This document shows positions 31,358 through 33,142 of a stretch of 33,142 bases of DNA, one piece after another. The translations under genes were made by a program, and so were the position numbers. The stretch is from Kribbella catacumbae DSM 19601 (GTDB taxonomy: Bacteria; Actinomycetota; Actinomycetes; Propionibacteriales; Kribbellaceae). The notes beneath the pieces were generated by a model. The model was given only the letters and a program-made list of their open reading frames with translations, was not told the origin of the DNA and did no database searches. The stretch covers positions 1 to 33,142 of the forward strand of contig NZ_AQUZ01000075.1 in assembly GCF_000372465.1 (NCBI RefSeq), written 5' to 3'. The first letter of the stretch is position 1. Each line of letters opens with the position of its first letter.

Positions 31358-32485
31358 ATGCATCAGCCGCCCCGCTTGTTGCTCGTGACAACCTTGCTCG
31401 CAGCCCTGATCGCCGGTGTGTGGACGGCCGGGCCGGTCCACGCCACTGAGCTGGCCGGGCCGACGGCCCAGCAACTGAAGGACAAGACGGCTGGGTGCGC
31501 GACCCAGCTGTCGAACGGGAAGTACGCCCAGGACTCCGGTGGAGCGCGGACAATCGCGGTCTGCAAGACCGGCGCGGCCGTGCACTGGACGGCCGATTTC
31601 GACATCGACTGCGACGGTCAGCGGACCAGCCAGTGCAACGAGAACACCGATCCGTCGTTCCAGCCGAACACCTCGTGGAACCAGTCCGACGGCAGACCGC
31701 TGAACTCGGCCGGCCTGCCGTTCATCGTCGTCCCGCTGTCCAGCTCGATCTGGAACTACACGACTGCCGGGATCGGTGGCGCCACGGTCGCCGCGGTCGT
31801 CTACCAGGACAAGGTCGCGTACGCCGTGGTGGGCGATCAGGGGCCGACCGGGATCATCGGTGAGGGCTCCTACAAGCTGGCACAGCAACTCGGCATCAAC
31901 CCCAACCCGGCGACCGGCGGGGTGTCGGGCGCCGTCGTCACATACATCCTGTTCCCGGGCGTGAAGTCGGTACCGATCGAGAACCAGGTCGATGCCTTGA
32001 GCAAGGGACAGGCCGCGGCGACGTCGTTCGTCAACGGAGCCCAGACGTGTGGCGCCACCAACCTCGACTTCACCAGCTACCCGACCGTACAGGCCGGATC
32101 GACGGGCGCGGCGGTCAAGGCGGCGCAGTGCCTGCTGGGCGGAGTCAGCGAGCCGAGCGGAACCTTCGATGCGGCCACAACCGATGCAGTCAAGGCGTTC
32201 CAGACGCGAGTCGGCCTGACAGCCGACGGGGTGATCGGACCAGGCACCTGGACCGCTTTGCTTGCCGCCGGCGACAAAACAACAGTCCGCAGCGGCTCAA
32301 CCGGTACCGCGGTAAGCCGGCTACAGCGGTCTCTCACAGCGGCGCTCGGGAGGACGGTCGCAATCGACGGCTCATTCGGCCCACTCACCGATACCGCCGC
32401 CCGCGACTACCAACGCACCCGCCAACTGCTAGTCGACGGCATCGTAGGCCCCACCACCTGGACCACCCTCCAATCCGGCCGCTGA
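31358..32485 (+). CDS. Secreted GH75 chitosanase with two peptidoglycan-binding-type domains
   Basis: The ATG at 31358 has GGAGG 7 nt upstream; the 375-residue product begins with a signal peptide (RLLLVTTLLAALIAGVWTAG, cleaved after HA near residue 29). Residues about 45-215 match fungal and actinobacterial GH75 endo-chitosanases: WTADFDIDCDGQRTSQCNE, FIVVPLSSSIW, and GDQGPTGIIGEGSYKLA, in which Asp160 and Glu169 are the expected catalytic pair. Two C-terminal repeats (about 240-304 and 311-374) are PG_binding_1 domains, each ending in DGxxGPxTWTxL. It should hydrolyse chitosan outside the cell; the binding domains may hold it to cell-wall glycan or polymer. It is transcribed divergently from the lacI-type gene across 138 bp. 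Confidence 0.88.
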   Translation: MHQPPRLLLVTTLLAALIAGVWTAGPVHATELAGPTAQQLKDKTAGCATQLSNGKYAQDSGGARTIAVCKTGAAVHWTADFDIDCDGQRTSQCNENTDPSFQPNTSWNQSDGRPLNSAGLPFIVVPLSSSIWNYTTAGIGGATVAAVVYQDKVAYAVVGDQGPTGIIGEGSYKLAQQLGINPNPATGGVSGAVVTYILFPGVKSVPIENQVDALSKGQAAATSFVNGAQTCGATNLDFTSYPTVQAGSTGAAVKAAQCLLGGVSEPSGTFDAATTDAVKAFQTRVGLTADGVIGPGTWTALLAAGDKTTVRSGSTGTAVSRLQRSLTAALGRTVAIDGSFGPLTDTAARDYQRTRQLLVDGIVGPTTWTTLQSGR

Positions 32486-32564
32486 CCCCACCACCCGCCC
32501 CGAAGAACCACCCCAAGCCCAGCAACCAACCCACCCAACCCAACCCGCCGCCCGATGGCCGCCG

Positions 32565-32775
32565 GGGTTCCGGCGACCATCGGTGTGCTTCGCCCCTCTT
32601 CGTGGGCATCACCCATTGGCAGACCAGTGGGCTAACCCCGCGACGAGGGGCGAACCCCTCCGGAGTACCGGTGACCCCACTCAGGGCAGACGCAGGAGAC
32701 GCCGGGACGGGTGGGGCGGGTTGCGGGAGCGCTCGTCTGCTCGGGTACGCCGGGTTGCGGGTGCCGATGGTCACC
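32565..32775. repeat. 211-bp tandem repeat, unit 1
   Basis: The first of two adjacent direct copies with a period of 211 bp. Differences from unit 2 cluster at about 32599-32617; most other positions agree. Inside, 32589-32654 can fold into a long stem (31-nt arms, about 24 paired), and GAGGGG-CGAA-CCCCTC at 32645-32660 can form a competing short hairpin. Confidence 0.8.
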
Positions 32776-32981
32776 GGGTTCCGGCGACCATCGGTGTGCT
32801 TCGCCCCTCTTTGGGGGGATCGCCCGTTGGCAGACCAGTGGGCTAACCCCGCGACGAGGGGCGAACCCCTCCGGAGTACCGGTGACCCCACTCAGCGCAG
32901 ACGCAGGAGACGCCGGGACGGGTGGGGTGGGTTGCGGGAGCGCTCGTCTGCTCGGGTACGCCGGGTTGCGGGGGTCGATGG
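32776..32981. repeat. 211-bp tandem repeat, unit 2
   Basis: The second copy, aligned at an offset of 211 bp and fading after about 32981. The matching long stem is 32800-32865 and the short hairpin about 32856-32871. Sequence changes in the left arm partly keep the pairing potential. Confidence 0.8.
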
Positions 32982-33142
32982 CCGGATCTGGTGCCGATGG
33001 CCTGCTGTAGTGGGCTATTGGTCGGATAAGGGGCTATCGAGCAGGCCGGCGCCGCGCCTGGCTGACCGGGTTTGGGGTTGAGCCCTGAGATGCCAGGAGG
33101 GTTAGGCGGCTGGGCGGTCTGCGAGGGGGCGGCGGCGGAGGG

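Larger units (their letters stand above)
32486..33142. other. Non-coding region dominated by a tandem repeat
   Basis: No gene is supported in these 657 bases. Open frames run through them on both strands because stop codons are rare in such GC-rich sequence, but they follow the DNA repeat and show no domain or ribosome site. The first 80 bases are C-rich and lack a clear terminator; the rest is the tandem repeat and GC-rich sequence of no visible function. Confidence 0.6.

Noticed and set aside
32047..33081. Frames through the tandem repeat, appearing as a repeated protein
   Set aside because: They run in several frames and both strands, follow DNA-level duplication, and lack a ribosome site or domain.

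Overview
The window looks like chromosomal DNA from a high-GC actinobacterium. Supporting signs are GC-rich third codon positions, many GTG starts with AGGAGG-type ribosome sites, probable leaderless starts, an IdeR/DmdR-type iron box, and an ABC sugar importer without its own ATPase. The gene content and frequent GTAC-containing words fit Kribbella or a relative, but this is a guess from style, not a proven assignment.

Layout, left to right. (1) 1-752: the 3' end of an IS1634/IS4-type transposase with a strong hairpin behind it, then a fragment of a decayed gene. (2) 1254-14003: two divergent genes for exported proteins. One is a DUF1906 (Rv2525c-like) glycoside-hydrolase-like protein with a fibronectin type III domain and C-terminal Ig-like domains. 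The other is a giant protein of about 3,485 residues whose last third is RTX-type calcium-binding repeats. (3) 14071-20313: glgX-treY-treZ, a tightly coupled operon that debranches glycogen and converts it to trehalose. (4) 20314-21880: a small gene with its own ribosome site and terminator, then an AbiEi-like/DUF559 nuclease-like gene bracketed by two copies of a 103-104 bp inverted-repeat element; a third copy lies at 1087-1190. (5) 21927-24804: a cytoplasmic penicillin-acylase-family hydrolase and a siderophore-interacting ferric reductase, transcribed divergently from one iron box. (6) 24811-25357: a 78-bp near-perfect palindrome and a GNAT acetyltransferase. (7) 25329-31219, all on the minus strand: a LacI-family regulator, sugar-binding lipoprotein, two permeases and a GH51 arabinofuranosidase, which together look like an arabinoside uptake and degradation locus. 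Two different operator-like palindromes surround the transporter promoter. (8) 31358-32485: a secreted GH75 chitosanase with two peptidoglycan-binding-type domains. (9) 32565-32981: a tandem 211-bp non-coding repeat that can form alternative hairpins.

No CRISPR array, rRNA, tRNA or prophage was seen. The most interesting candidates are the iron-box-linked acylase/reductase pair, which suggests amide hydrolysis in siderophore handling; the 104-bp element family bracketing the AbiEi/DUF559 gene; the nested repeat structure of the giant RTX protein; and the dual-operator promoter of the arabinoside operon.
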